A model generated the notes under the pieces. It saw only the letters and a program-made list of their open reading frames with translations. It ran no database searches and was not told the origin of the DNA. The translations under genes and the position numbers were made by a program. From contig SEMN01000001.1 of NCBI GenBank assembly GCA_005408345.1, positions 2,418,001 through 2,482,000 on the forward strand: DNA of 64,000 nt, in the 5' to 3' direction. The stretch comes from Macquaria australasica (Eukaryota > Chordata > Actinopteri > Centrarchiformes > Percichthyidae). Shown piece by piece: positions 25,301 to 38,747 of the stretch (position 1 is its first letter; each line of letters begins with the position of its first letter).

Positions 25301-28300
25301 GCTTAACTTTACCAGATTCGCTGACAGCAGGAAGGGGGGAGGCAATGCCATGGGAAAAGGCGGAGGCAGCAGAGAAAGGGAGTGGAGCATTCTCACTGTC
25401 ACCTATAGGCAGCGGGCGGAGCAGAGCAGAGGTGAGCAGACAGAGCGTTATGAACAGTTTATCTGAGCAATTCCTCATCCAGCTGTCGAGACCTGGATGG
25501 GAGTTAACATACCAGCAGGGATGTCGGGATGTAATGTAAAAATAGTCATAGTTTTGGTCCGATTTAAAGCCAGTATGAGTAGGTTTTGAAAATATCCCCA
25601 GTGGTGGTATCAGAAAAAGTCACTGTGGCAGACAGTAATGCGCACATATGATATCTGTGTTATTTTCACATTTCCATTATTTCAATCATCCACAGAAGTT
25701 TAAAAGACGCAGTTCCGTGCTACAAAGACACCAGTGCACATATGTAACTCCATCCTGTCTCTGTGGGAAACCAGCAACACATTTCTGCTCATGCGTACTT
25801 CAGCAGCCAGGCTGTCGGCAATGATCAGGCCAAGAGAAAGGCTCTCTTTAACACACACACACACACACACACTCACTCACACACACAAACCTATAGCATA
25901 CACACACACACATACTGTGTCAAGGTGTCTCATAGAAATACAGCAAAATGCAATCCTTTTGAAAAAAGCACATATTTTCTTCCATATCCTGCTGTTTTTC
26001 AGTTTCAGATCACTCACATTGGATTATTCTGCCATCCATGCCTATAGCATCCAGAACAATCTCTATTCACAAAAGTATCAGCTCTGTTCTTACCTACAGG
26101 GCAGCCTCTGCTCCAGCGTTTGGTCCTCTGCTCCAGCTGAAGGCTCCGCTCCAGAGAGCGTTTCATCAGGGCCTCCAGCCGCTCCTGAACGCAACACAGC
26201 AGAGCCGACCTTTATTTGAACACTGTTACCTCACTACTGGCTTTGTTTCTTTGTAATCTTTAGACACTGCAGAGGATAAGTCACTCGAATGTTTTTATGT
26301 ATCTTACACACAACCAGACACTAGATAGATAAGCAATAGTGCATTCTTAGATTAGACAGATCTTGATGATGATTTTTTTGCTAAATCAGCTGACCCTCTC
26401 CTCCTCGAGCTGCTGCCTCCTCTTCTCCTCCACTGCAGCTCTGCGGAACTCCTCTTTCTGCCTCTGCTCCTCCAGCCGCCTCCAGCGTTCCTCCACCGTG
26501 CGTTCATACTGCAGCCGAGCTCTGTGCTCCTTCTCCCTGATCTGCTGCTCCCTGGCCGCTGAAAGAGGCAAGACAAATTCTGCTACAGGTTCCATGGGAA
26601 AAAATTAGAGACAATGGACCAATGTTGATGCCAGTGGCTTTTTGCTATCCAGCTAGCTGTGTGTATACCACAGCAGAAATAAAAGTCTCAGATGTTTTAC
26701 CTTGCAACAACAATTTGATCAGTACATTTCTCACTTCAAAAGTCTTGAGGAAAGTGCGTTTTTTATTTGTGATTTGGAAAAATGTGAACTTTTATTTTTT
26801 TTTTTTGTAACTGAACAACTTGTATGTTACAGTGAATTTGATTGTGTCTGTCAATCCACACCCAAGACTCCTCACGAAGATAGAAATCCTCGTCATCATG
26901 AGGGAACTGCAGGAGCTACAGGATTAACTGTGAGCAGGAGACCTACTTTTGTGGAATATTCCGTGTTAGTCACGTTCTCTGAAGTGACGCAGCTCATCAC
27001 ATCAAAAGCCCAGTGAACTCAAAGTAAATCTTCTTCTGGCTAGCAAAGACCTTCCATAACCAATTAAATTGTAGAGAGAAAAATGTCATGACAAAAAAAC
27101 TTTGCAGGGAAACTGCACTGAAAAACAACCACAGCAGGAACAGGAACTTACAGGCATCTCCGAGCCTCTCAGTTCACTAAATCAGCCCAAAAAAAAACAC
27201 AAAAAAAAAAACAGGACATCACCTACCCAGGCTTCTCTCCCTCTCCTCACGTCTCTCTTTGGCTAATCGCATCCTGTCGTCCGTCTTCAGATAACCCTCC
27301 ACAACTGAAAGATAAATGAAGATGTCAGAGAACAAAAAAAGTATGGAGATTAACTAGTCTCAGTATGGTCACAAATGTGTATTACATGATCTACAAATGA
27401 AAAATAAGATTTTCAAATGTCTACAATGATTTGTGTGTAATTTTGAGTGCTCACAAATGTGTGTTCCAATCCACACACAAATACCAAGCAATTTGAACAT
27501 TTAAATGTTTTTATTTTTATTTTTATGAATGGTGTAATTAGATTTTGAACCTCATTTGTTTGCTTCTCTAGCATGAGCTACACAGATATCCTGTGAGCAT
27601 GTGTGTGCTTTGGTTTGCACATGTTGGACTGGCTGTTTTCCCAGCAGAAGAACAAGTTCACCACCTAGCAGTAGCTTATTTAAACCATATATTTACATTT
27701 ATTGTATAGAGTCTACAGTTGGTAAATGTATGTGTTCTAATCGAGGGGTGACGAGTCATTCTGTCTATTCTTTCCCACACACACATTCACAGAAAGCCCA
27801 GATGTCCCAGTTTTCCACCAGCACTTAAACACAGCATGCATTTGCAGATCTGTGTGGAGCTGGAGACCGTTAGAATAGTTTCAGAAATCCATACACAAAC
27901 GTAACCTGATCCATGCGTATCAGGCGACCCGTCCACACATATTTAAAAATCTGTAAATAAATACAAAAGAATGTCACAAATAGTTTTAGACATTTGTATG
28001 TACAGGAAGCTTTCTGAAAGCAAAAATGAAGTTGAAGTTAAAAATCTGTATGTAAAATATTAATATTTATTCAGGTTCTGATGTGTGCATTTGTAAAACA
28101 GTTTTACGTGTGTTCAAATTGCTTGGTATTTGTGTGTGGATTGGAACAGGCATTTTTGAGTACTCACAAATCATTGTACACATTTGTAAATCTTATTTTA
28201 CATTTGTAGATCATGTAACACACAATTGTGACAATACTGAGATTAATTTCTCTCCAGAGGCAGTGACAATGCAGCCAAACTAAAGCAGAGAGACAAATCA

Positions 28301-29165
28301 GTTTTTAATAGAAGCCAACACTGAGACTTACTTTGTTTACCTGCATGGTTGTTATTGATGTTAGCTGCTGAGTGTGAAGGGGATGCGTGCCCATTTATGT
28401 GTGGCTTCTTCTCTGTGTTAGATGGAGCTGGGATCATCATGGCAGAAGGACAGAGAGAGAGAGAGAGAGCACAGCTCAGCTTTGTCTGAAGAGGAATGAC
28501 ATCAGCGCCACAGCACTGACCTGCAGTGCTGCTTTAATACCAGCAGGGGGAAACATTTCAGCTCTGTGTTAAATGCTTTGTGTTGCAAAATGCCAAGTAG
28601 CCCCATGCAAAGGGCAAACTGCAGCAATATGCAGGAGAGGGGAGGAAGCTGTCCTTGATGTGATAGTCACTCCACACATGCTGAATGCCTCTTTTGGTTA
28701 TTGCTGCTGAGCTTGTGTTGCTGCAGTAACCATCTTTCACTGTTAACAGAGCAGCCCTGAAACACATTTTCCAAACATGTATAGGCCTACAGAGTCATAC
28801 TATGCCTTCTATAATGTTTCTCTAGTAACTGTGCAATAATCCATCATTGTGTAGTAAGTGATTTTCATTCAAATGAAACCACTTGGAAGGAAAGTGTGAA
28901 TTACGTGGCAGAAGCCGGAGAGGATTACTCACTCGTTTTCCCAGTTCGGACTGGAGAGCTGTGACCGTTTGTCGGAGATCTCTTTTCAGGAAGTAGAGTG
29001 ATGGATGGTGGTGCCATCTTTTCACCTAACGCACAAAACAAATATAAGAAAACATAGTAGAGTATTGATCTAAACAGTAAGCTAATTTTCTCACGTCAAT
29101 ATCACAAATCACAATGGCTGTGAATGGAGAACTTTGCTGGTATACAGCCAAAAAACTACAGTCAC

Positions 29166-29221
<56 letters not shown>

Positions 29222-30835
29222 AAGCAGGTATAGTTAAACACGTCTTATATCAGCATTATAGTTGAAATAAACAAATTAAATAAATAATTATTAGATAAAT
29301 CTATTATGTAATAGTCCCCAAATAACTCCATCTAAATCTCGACGCAGTGGGTGGAGGAGAACGTGGCTCACAAAAAAAGGTTTAATTCCACAAATTCACT
29401 CAGTCAATATGTGCCTTGTCGGCTAAACTGCCAACACAGTCAATCGCTTCACTTGATCAAGTGAATTACTCTCTTTTCAGTCAGTCAGGGCTTTTATTGT
29501 GAAACCTGGAAGACAACACTGAGTCCCTCTTAAATGCGGCTGGGCTCATGTCAGACAGGAGAGCTGCCTGTATTTCACTTGACCTAAACTTCTATGCTCA
29601 ACTGACTTAACTAAACATATTACTGTGGACATTCATCACACTTAACTTGTAACATTTATCATTTTCCATGACAACATTTCATTGATTTCCTCAGTGGCCA
29701 CAGGGGTAGTCTACCTCTAATTAACTGGGGTGTGTATTTACAGTAGCTTTTATGGCTTTTAGGGGAATACCGCTCATAGTGTATGTTATTTCTATGTCTT
29801 ATAGAGCTGTCCAGGCATTATTCTTGAACATAAAACGTGTTATTGTAAAAATAAAAGCTACAGAAACAAAATGATATGTAAAAGATGCTGCCATAGAGAT
29901 GAAAGCAAAATGAAGACTGGTTTTATTTTTGGTTAAACATTTGTCAGAGCTTTAAAAAAAAATAGGTCTAAAAGTTCCAACATAACTAATGTCTCCAGTA
30001 GTCACCTTGCATCAGTTTTCCAGTACATTCTCAATGAAGCAGTGAACTAGTGTGACCTGGGCAAGTCTTTTCTCGGTCCCGGAATAGCAGAGCCACTCAT
30101 ACAATTGTGTCAGATTTGATTATTGACCTGCAGGGGTGATTTCCCTTCTGTCAGGGACTGGGGGGATGTGAAAGGTTCATCTTCATCCTGTTCTAGACAA
30201 TGGCCAAGCCTTCAGTCCACAAAGTCGCACAGTGATTCACTGACTTTGATGCTCATAGAAATTACACAGTGTAATCCACGGCTCAACCCAGCCTTCCTCC
30301 TCCCATTTGAACCCTTTTATCCGATTGAGTCGCGTCATCACAAAAAAAAAAGGGTGCACACATAGCCCGATTCTGCTTTGAAGTGACCGGACCCTTATCA
30401 TATCTGTAATGCTCATATCCCCTCATGGGAAAATGTAAATGAGAGAAGACAGAAACACACAAAGAGGCACCCCGGTTCTGTGTTGTGATAAAAACCATTA
30501 GGCCTAGTGATTTGAGTTTATTTTCAAGGGATATAAAAGTCCCTCTCTGTAGCCTATTTATGACCATGCATCTTATAGACCTGCATTCAGTGGAAACAGC
30601 CAGCACGGTGAGCCTTAGCGAATAAACAAAACAGTGAAGCCGGATCATCACTGCACAGACCAGCATCACGCACATAAAGCAGTGGAAATGTCAGTTGCGT
30701 CATTCATGAGTCTGCTTTAAATTGCGGCGCAAAAACAACAACAGAGCCCGATAGCACGATGATACCAGCCTAACAACCCATAGCTACGTCGAGCTTACCT
30801 GTTATTGCACTGGATGATGTGGCTGTTTTCGCCAT
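19360..30835 (-). CDS. map7d2: MAP7 domain-containing protein 2
   Basis: Seventeen coding exons on the minus strand: 30835-30799, 29025-28933, 28427-28341, 27304-27227, 26558-26395, 26184-26094, 25402-25313, 23309-23203, 23071-22956, 22802-22417, 22324-22177, 22090-21910, 21735-21637, 21522-21472, 21255-21216, 20423-19754 and 19618-19360 (TAG). All phases agree and total 899 codons, giving 898 residues. Residues 73-185 form the charged N-terminal helix that binds microtubules in the family (DDRMRLAKERREERER, then SLERSLQLEQRTKRW). A Ser/Pro linker follows. Residues 417-576 form the MAP7 coiled-coil domain (NAEEATRLLAERRRQARAQ), which in the family recruits and activates kinesin-1. The tail of about 310 residues is less conserved. 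MAP7D2 rather than MAP7 or MAP7D1 is chosen from its place beside bclaf3 and pdha1. Exon 8's acceptor was chosen to keep frame; a nearer AG at 23269 does not. Confidence 0.87.
25851..25911. repeat. (CA)n microsatellite, interrupted
   Basis: Two blocks of AC units are separated by a short non-repeat stretch, inside a map7d2 intron. Confidence 0.85.
27345..28255. mobile_element. Palindromic DNA transposon with terminal inverted repeats of about 150 bp (copy B)
   Basis: Left end 27345-27507 and right end 28098-28255 are inverted copies. Shared blocks include AATCCACACACAAATACCAA and CATGATCTACAAATG, in opposite orientation. The loop of about 590 bases has no transposase frame. It contains a GGAAGCTTTCTGAAAGC segment that matches the core of copy A at 15476-15695, so both are members of one non-autonomous family. 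It sits in the map7d2 intron between the exons at 28341 and 27304. No target-site duplication could be fixed by eye. Confidence 0.78.
29169..29218. repeat. (GT)n microsatellite
   Basis: Twenty-five uninterrupted GT units lie in the first large part of map7d2, about 140 bases before its second coding exon on the minus strand. Confidence 0.95.
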
Positions 30836-32530
30836 GGTAGCTGTCACAGGCAGAATACAGCCAAAGGTATGGACGCGCTGTCACCAGAAACACTCTGCAG
30901 TGATGCCGATGCAGCACAGGTATCCGTTTCCCCTCCACAGCAGCAGCAATAAGCGCAGCCACAGCGGACAAAAACAACCGGACACCATTCAGCCAGATGG
31001 CCTGAAGGTCACTGTGCAGACTGGAGATGATGGGCAGGACAGGAGAGCCTTGTGGGGATGGAGGAGAGAGATGCTGGGACTGGGAGCGGAGATGATGGTG
31101 ATGCGCACACAATCGAGTTTACTATCGAGCGAGCGCACTGTGCGTCGCAGCGTAAGCCCGCCCCGATGCTCAGGCTATTAACACATTACCGGTAGATGGA
31201 GGAGGTCTCCTCTGTGCACACAGAGCAACCAAGTCCAAACCAAATGTAGCTGGCTTTAATGCTGGTTTGGATGCAATGACAGACAGATGGACAGCACATC
31301 CCACATTTGTTCACAGGCAGACAAAACTGCTGCAGGGAACTGTCAAATTTGGGATGTTGGTTACTCCGAGTGTCTGATTTGAGACTTGATAGAATAACCC
31401 GAAAACTCAGTTTCATAATTTAGCTGAACATGACATTAAAAATATAGTTGCTATATGGCATTTTCTGTTTTCATTTTTGAAAAGATCAATCTGGGAGAGC
31501 CATGAATGAAAAAGAAAAGACTAATAGGTTGAACTGATGCACACACAGACCTAACAGGCACCAGTGTCTGCTATCACGGCTATCAACATTTGGGACACTA
31601 GATAGGGTCACATATTTTCACCATTTTGGATAACAGCTATCAAAATAGAATATCTGACCATGGTAAAAGCCTTTGCAGTGGTAAGGGCTGGATTAGGGCC
31701 CCGGGGGAAAAATGAGCTGTGGGCCCAAATATCCTCCCCATTCTTCCAACTCTCTGTGCACTGAGTGAAAGTAACATCGTCTTCAAGTGCCCATCATCTA
31801 AAGTGCACACTGCAGACTACACACGGCAGCTCTATTATATTTTGCCTGCAGTCCCAAAAAACAACTTATACTCCTGTGTTGAAATGCTTCCAACCCCAGG
31901 TTTATTGTGGCTCAGATAATAAGAATATGCACCAATATAAACTGTGTTAAAGCTTAAAACTAAATTTGACAAGCCTCAAGATTAGCCAGTAAAGCAGGTC
32001 ACAGAGCATGGTGTAACACCTGTTACAACTGGGCATATTCATGTTCAGTTACACCAGAATTTTCACAATTGGTTAGCACAAAACGGTCCTGGAGGCCCCG
32101 GGCCCTCTTCAATAGCAAAAACGTACTTAACTTTGTTTTATCACCTTAATGCTTCATGGCTTTTCCTAATTTTGTGAGTCTTATGAACATGATTTTGAAG
32201 TGAATACATGTCTCAGTAGTCTACTGAAACAGATCCCAAATAAGTCTATTAGAATCAATGTTATTAAAGTTTTATAACAGTCTGTTCAGAGTTTAGAGGT
32301 CTAACAGGAATTTAACCCAATCATAAGTAATGTATTTAGTGTAGGATTACTGTTTGGCAAACAAAAATAATATTTGTTCATGCATTGCCCACACAACATA
32401 TAAAACATTACATGTTTTCTTATTTGGTGTAAAAACAATGCTTTATGGTAATTTATTTTGTCACCCTCAGTTTGTGGCAAAGGGAAGGATTACTTTCCTA
32501 CATACTGGGTTGTAATTAGGTCACAAAAAA

Positions 32531-32571
<41 letters not shown>

Positions 32572-32807
32572 GTAAAATGATCTATAACCTAATACCTAGT
32601 AATGAGCTATAACCAGCATTATTTATGTATTTCATTTAAAAATCAATTCTTTCATCCATGTGTTGTCATATACAGACCATATGGTGGCAGCAGCGTGCTC
32701 GCTGCCGTTTGTGAACCCAGAGAAGAAGGAGAGGGCCGGAAGGACAGAGGCTGACAGAAGGACGGGGCCGTGCGGATCAGGGACCGTGGTGAGCTGGATC
32801 AGGAAAG
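30836..32807. promoter_or_regulatory. Head-to-head intergenic region between map7d2 and pdha1
   Basis: map7d2 starts leftward at 30835 and pdha1 starts rightward at 32808, so both promoters lie here. The parts at 30836-31170 and 32690-32800 are richer in CpG than the middle. No TATA box was recognised. The middle contains an (ATT)n run at 32537-32570 and nothing else I can name. The divergent genes are 2 kb apart, too far for a compact bidirectional promoter. Confidence 0.5.
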
Positions 32808-35800
32808 ATGCTGAGCAGTATCTGTAACGTGCTGAGAGCTGTCCCTCAGAGACATGTAAGTACACCCGTTTTTAAACTGTGGACGGTCTTAGCCAAACAC
32901 TGCACGACAGGCTCCCTCTAAAACCTCCAGTGTTTTACCCCAAAACAAGACTGTCATCGCTGTTTTGACCTTGTAAGGCCGGATGATGAGTTAGCTTGTG
33001 TGGCTAACACAACGAGTCTGCACAAAAGTCTGAACTTTTCCTTTACATTTAACGTAGTTTAGCTCTTTAATTCTCATCACGGAGTCAGGGGCTGTGTTTT
33101 CAAAGCTGTTTACTGGAAGTTGACAGCTAAAGACAGCTGGTGTTAAGATATTAACTTGCTAAAAAAAACTAACGTTAGTTAACTTTACTTCATTCTGTCA
33201 AGAGGGAAAAATGGCTGAACCTTAAAAACTTATATTAGTACTCCATTCTGATTAATATTCCTGTTAAAGTCAATGAGATACCTTTCCTTATGAAGGCCTT
33301 TATAAAAATTATAAAACTTGTAGTCAGTTTTGATAGGTATTTCTTACCTACAACAATTAGTTATGTCAGTTTAAAGCACTTTTCTTGCATATTTTCCCAA
33401 GTTGGCAGCTCATATTAATCGGAACACTAGCTGGGATGTCCTAACAAACTGTGGAATGGTTAAATACAGTTATTCTTGAATTAACTATATTAGGATTTAT
33501 TGCAGAGGTGAATGCCAGCTGGAGTGTTTTTCTGTTGAGGCATTTTGTTTAATTTTCAGTTTTAGTGTTATTTCACCCCATTTTGATGGTTGTTATTTGT
33601 TCTAGAGTAATGTGCCTTTAGATACTTGTGTAATACAGTATGTTGTCTAAAATGGACTGGAGCTGCATATGGATATTAGTTATATTTTATGAGACTTTGA
33701 TTTTTTTTTACCAATATCTTTGTTGTGTCAGAAGCAGTGTTTATTTCTGCTCTGCTGGTTACCCAAACATTATGTCTCACTAAACGGTAGCAGATTGTAG
33801 GTCTGGGTATCAACCAAACTGTCCACCAAAATTTCAAACCTTAAGCATATTTTAAAGCTTGAAAGCTGTCATTTTTTGTTTTTTGTTTTTTTAAAATCTC
33901 TTCTCTCCCATGGCAGGGAGCTGCAGTGGTCATGTCAGTGCGCACATATGCTGACTTCACAACCCAGGCAACCTTTGAAATAAAGGTAAGCGTCAAACAC
34001 TAAGTTGTACTTTCTGCTAAACTGATCAATGCACATGGCACTTTGTGAGTTATTATGGGTATTTTCTTCCCTCTAGAAATGTGACATCCACAAGTTGGAC
34101 GAGGCCCCGGCCACTCAGGTGGTTATGACTCGTGACGAGGGCCTGCAGTACTACCGCACCATGCAGACCATGAGGCGTATGGAGCTGAAGGCAGATCAGC
34201 TGTATAAGCAGAAGATCGTCAGAGGATTCTGCCACCTGTATGATGGCCAGGTTGAGTGCATCATTTTTCCTAAACTATACAGTAAAAATATAGGAACAAT
34301 TAAACCTCAATGTTATAGTAATGATTTATGTTTGCTGCTCTGAAAAGAAGTGAAATGGCATTAAAGTGAAGTCTGCTTTGAAGGACAGCTGACGGGAAAA
34401 TGTTTTTAAAATATAAATAACATAACTTTCTTAAACCTATCTCTTTTATGCTGTGTGGATTTACAGTCTTTTAGAGCACACTCCTCACATAGACATCATG
34501 TCGGGCTCTTTGTTTACTCCTTGTAGGAGGCCTGTGCGGTTGGTATTGAAGCAGGAATTAATTTGACAGACCACCTGATTACTGCGTACCGTGCCCACGG
34601 CTACACGTACACAAGAGGAGGGACTGTGAAGGAGATCATGGCTGAGCTCACGGGTGAGTCTGCCATGCTGAGTCACTGTGACATTTTTAGTCACGCGATG
34701 CAAATTGTTCTTCTGTTTTTCTTTCACCTCAGCGTTCTTATCCCAGCACATTTTTGTTTTTAATTTACAGGCAGAAAAGGAGGTATAGCAAAGGGCAAAG
34801 GAGGCTCTATGCACATGTACTGCAAAAACTTCTATGGAGGAAATGGAATTGTTGGAGCTCAGGTATATCACCGAAGTCTAATAGCACGGTGTTTGAAGCC
34901 TGTATATTCCATAACGGCCTGTTTTGCTTGAAATATTTGCAAGAAACCAAGAAGAACAACAGCTCAGCTTCCAGAAATTCTTGATATTATTTTTCCTAAT
35001 GCCGTAAGTTGCCATTGAACTGGCAGCGAACGGAAGCAAGAGAGGACAGAGAAACAATTATTTACCACAGGAAGTTGGCTGGACTAACCTTTTTAGGGCA
35101 TCGTAGAAAAAGATAAATTAATAATTGATAATACATTTATAAAAAGAGAAAAGGGAGACAAAACTTTATTTCCTTGCTTGACATCAACCCTGTCATGTGA
35201 AAACCCTGTAACAATAACCTTGCTTTGATGAATTTCATGTTTAATTTCTATGGAAGGATTACAACCTCTGGGCTGATGAACCCACTGAAAAATGTGTGAT
35301 GTCTGTATCAACAGAAGACTCTTAAGATTGTTTGAATGAGCTCTTTATACATTAATATTGACATAATGTAACATCTCTGAATTCTCCTCAGGTTCCCCTG
35401 GGTGCTGGTGTGGCTCTGGCCTGCAAGTATCTGGGCAACAATCAGCTGTGTGTCAGTCTCTATGGTGACGGTGCTGCCAACCAGGTATGGTACAGAAATC
35501 ACTGCGGCTTTAGTCTAGCTTTGTTTAATTACTGTAAGGAAACTAGGTGACAGTCTTTCTTAGGTTTAATACTACTAATGTACTTCATTAATCCGTTCAT
35601 CCTTCTTCTAACCCGCTTATCTTGTTCAGGATTTGTGAAAATGGTACAACTCCCCAAAAAACTAAACTAAGATAAAATAAGACACTTTCTAACCTGGCAA
35701 TATAAACAGACAAATATTATCTACTTTGCTATATACTTCTAATGTAAGCTAACAATGTCAACAAAAAAAACAGCAGTCATATGTTTTTACCATGTTAATA

Positions 35801-38747
35801 AAAATCCTTTGTGCGTTTCACAGGGTCAGATTTTTGAAGCCTACAATATGGCAGCACTTTGGAAGCTGCCCGCCATCTTCATCTGTGAGAACAACAGGTA
35901 CGGCATGGGCACATCAGTGGAGCGAGCTGCAGCCAGCACAGACTACTTCAAGAGAGGGGACTACATCCCTGGTCTCCGGGTACTGTTCTTACTCATGTCT
36001 TTAAACCTTTGTAAACTGTACAGTAGAATTTATTTATGTTATGTTAAGATTTTTGCACAGCTATGTTTTAATTTGTCAATTTGAACAAGATACCTGTGGT
36101 GATATTAACATCATCAAAACATTGCTGTGGAAAAAAGTGTCTGCCAAGTGAATGTAATATAATATAATATAATACATACCCAGTACCACTCCAGACTTCC
36201 ATATAGAATACAGTACCCTGTATATACTGTACAGTAGAGGTTATCACTTATTCCTTTCATCCACCAAGTAATGACAGTTTTCTTGTAAAGTGATGCTTGA
36301 TTAAGAGTGTTTCTTAATGAGTGTCGTTGTCCTTTTGCTGTCCATTATAATCAGTTTAGTGTAAATTACTGTGATGTATTTCCTGAAAGGGGCACATAGT
36401 AATTCAATGAAATTTGGGATACTGTTTTTGTGCGCAGGTGGATGGGATGGATGTTCTGTGTGTTCGGGAGGCAACCAAGTTTGCAGCTGATCACTGCCGA
36501 TCTGGGAAGGCGAGTTTAAAAAAAACTGAATTATATTAAGCAGGAAATGTGGTTGTCATTTTCTCAGCTAAATCATTTTTGTCCTACCTTTCAACAGGGT
36601 CCCATTCTCATGGAACTTCAGACCTACCGCTATCATGGACACAGTATGAGTGATCCTGGTGTCAGGTACACGATCGCAGTTCCTGACTTTTTGTAAAGTT
36701 TCATTTGTTACAATTTTAATATTTGATGTAACTGATTACTCTAACTCTTTCTTGACTACCTTTAAAGCACTTTTATTTTTTTATTTTATTTATGTATTAA
36801 TAGTAATCTGACCTACAAATGTTATCCTCACTGTGCTGCTGCCCCTTGCTTCTGCCACTGTCCCAGAGTAGTTTTCATGTACGCTCCTTCCCGCTGTAGT
36901 GGCCTTGCAATGCCCTGACCACAGCCTAGGGATGGACTGAACACAGACACTAATATTGCCATTGGCTTTAGCAGACGAATGCCTTGCTTAAATAACACAG
37001 GAGGAAATTCTGATGAGAAATGTAAACACATCACAAATCATAACAGTTACTAAGTTTTTGTTGTTTTGATTGGTTTTACAGAACAATTATCCTCATTAAT
37101 AGTGGTTAGTGAAAGTAATGTATTGCTGGTAATCAGGATTTTCAAATACTTACGTTGTAGCACTTGGATTTGGTGTAAGCTCTAAAGAAATGATTGTATT
37201 AGTTCATCCCTGCAACGTCCCTGCACCGATCTCTCCCCTTTCAGCTACCGCACACGTGAGGAGATCCAGGAGGTCCGCGGTAAGAGTGACCCTATCTCCA
37301 TGCTGAAGGACCGCATGCTCAGCAACAACATGGCCAGCGTGGAAGAGCTCAAGGTAGCAAATAGTTTGTAAAATGGAAAAAATATTTTTTTATTTAGATT
37401 TTTAAACCTTATTAATCCAGCCATTAATCCAAAAGTCCTCCGTGGGTTTTCAACAAGGTTGATGATTTGAATAATTCCAATTGTGTTTGGGGTAATGGGA
37501 TTGAAACCACACATTACTAAAATAATTAGCCAAACATTCTGAGGTGGTTATGAATGCAGCTAACCACATTAACCACATGCAAAACGTCTACATGTAATGC
37601 ATCTAGAAAACACATGCGGTAAGATATTAGAGAAATTATGTGTTATAGTCACTTTGTGAGTCAGGAATGTGTGAGGAAGTGAGCTGCATACGGGGAAAGG
37701 GGAAAGAGATGCACATTTAAATGTGTGCTCTAGAGACAGTACACAAATGTTTATTTGTTAACTGGTTACTGATAAAATGCAGTAAAACCATTTATGACAA
37801 CAACATGTCTTTCTACAATTAAAGCGCTTGCTGGAAAAACATTTTACATGTTTAGGTAATTGGTGGCCATTTAAAATTGCTCTGGAGGTTCTGAAGGAGT
37901 ATTATTGTCATAATCCAAAAGATGCTTCAGATGACATCCTCAAGATTGTTTTATCACCAAATGCACAATACGTTGCCTTCAGCTGTTTGGATACACTGGC
38001 TGTGATTAGGGAAGATAACATGTTAGTGACAGAATTTAGGAAAACAAATTGACAACATTTGGCTTAAAGAAAGCATGATTGCTGCTGCAGTCCTCTTTTG
38101 AGGTTAGAGATGCTGTTTTTGAGTTCATGCACAAAACTGCAGTGCGTTGCATTGTTTTAACACAGGAGGGTGCTAGTCTCACTGGTTTTAGCTTCTCCTT
38201 GTGAGCCCAACACTGGATAAGAAGCTGGCCTCAGACAAACACAGAGAACTCTTTGTACAGTTTTATGTCCGCAGTTTGGAAGTGTTTTTCCAGTTGAATA
38301 AGAAACGGGCAAAAATACAGTTTTTTTTTGTAAGTCTGCTATATACTGTATGTATGTTGTCTGCTTACAGGTGCCTCAGTGATCAAGATCTATTATCTAA
38401 AAATATTCCTTAACTGACATTTTCTAATTCTGATGTAATAAAGTTATATATGATTTTTTTTTTTCTAACCCTAATTGAACAGTGCACCTGCATAACCAAA
38501 TGTCCTTGGTTGTGCAGATGTACTTTAAATGTCAGACAGCAAACTGCTTTAATTTTCTGTCTTACCTGTGTTGTGTCTGTAGGAGATTGATGTGGAGGTG
38601 AGGAAGGAAATTGAAGATGCTGCTCAGTTTGCCACCACAGATCCTGAACCCCCACTGGAAGAATTGTGCAACCACATCTTTTACAACAATCCACCCCTGG
38701 AGGTGCGCGGCACGAACCCGTGGAGCAAGCTGAAGTCTGTTAGCTAA
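32808..38747 (+). CDS. pdha1: Pyruvate dehydrogenase E1 subunit alpha, canonical copy
   Basis: Eleven exons: 32808-32855, 33917-33985, 34077-34250, 34527-34653, 34771-34862, 35392-35484, 35824-35979, 36438-36509, 36598-36665, 37245-37353 and 38583-38747 (TAA). They encode 390 residues, the human length, so human numbering applies. Residues 1 to about 29 are a basic mitochondrial transit peptide. The thiamine diphosphate site is complete: H92, Y118, R119, the GDGAAN motif with D196, N225, Y227 and H292. All three regulatory serines are present: S232 (GTSVERAA), S293 and S300 (HGHSMSDPGVSYR). In the mitochondrial matrix the alpha2-beta2 E1 decarboxylates pyruvate and reductively acetylates E2 lipoyl groups. 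Regulation by PDK and PDP through these serines is expected. Intron 8 starts with GC instead of GT. A near-identical exon layout recurs 4 kb downstream. Confidence 0.97.
36510..36597 (+). other. GC-AG intron (intron 8 of pdha1)
   Basis: The exon ends GGGAAG and the intron begins GCGAGT, then ends CAACAG. The frame on both sides is fixed by the protein, so the donor cannot be shifted to a GT. The same intron in the downstream paralog starts GTGAGT, with otherwise identical exon bases. A strong match to the rest of the donor consensus is typical of functional GC donors. Confidence 0.9.
37354..38582 (+). other. pdha1 intron 10
   Basis: This 1.2-kb intron has a 75-codon plus-strand frame at 37828-38052 that reads like ordinary protein (FKIALEVLKEYYCHNPKDA). 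It matches no family I know and has no partner exon. It could be a fragment of an inserted gene or chance. Confidence 0.4.

Noticed and set aside
29026..29241. Minus-strand frame with a run of His-Thr
   Set aside because: It is just a CA/GT microsatellite read as protein.
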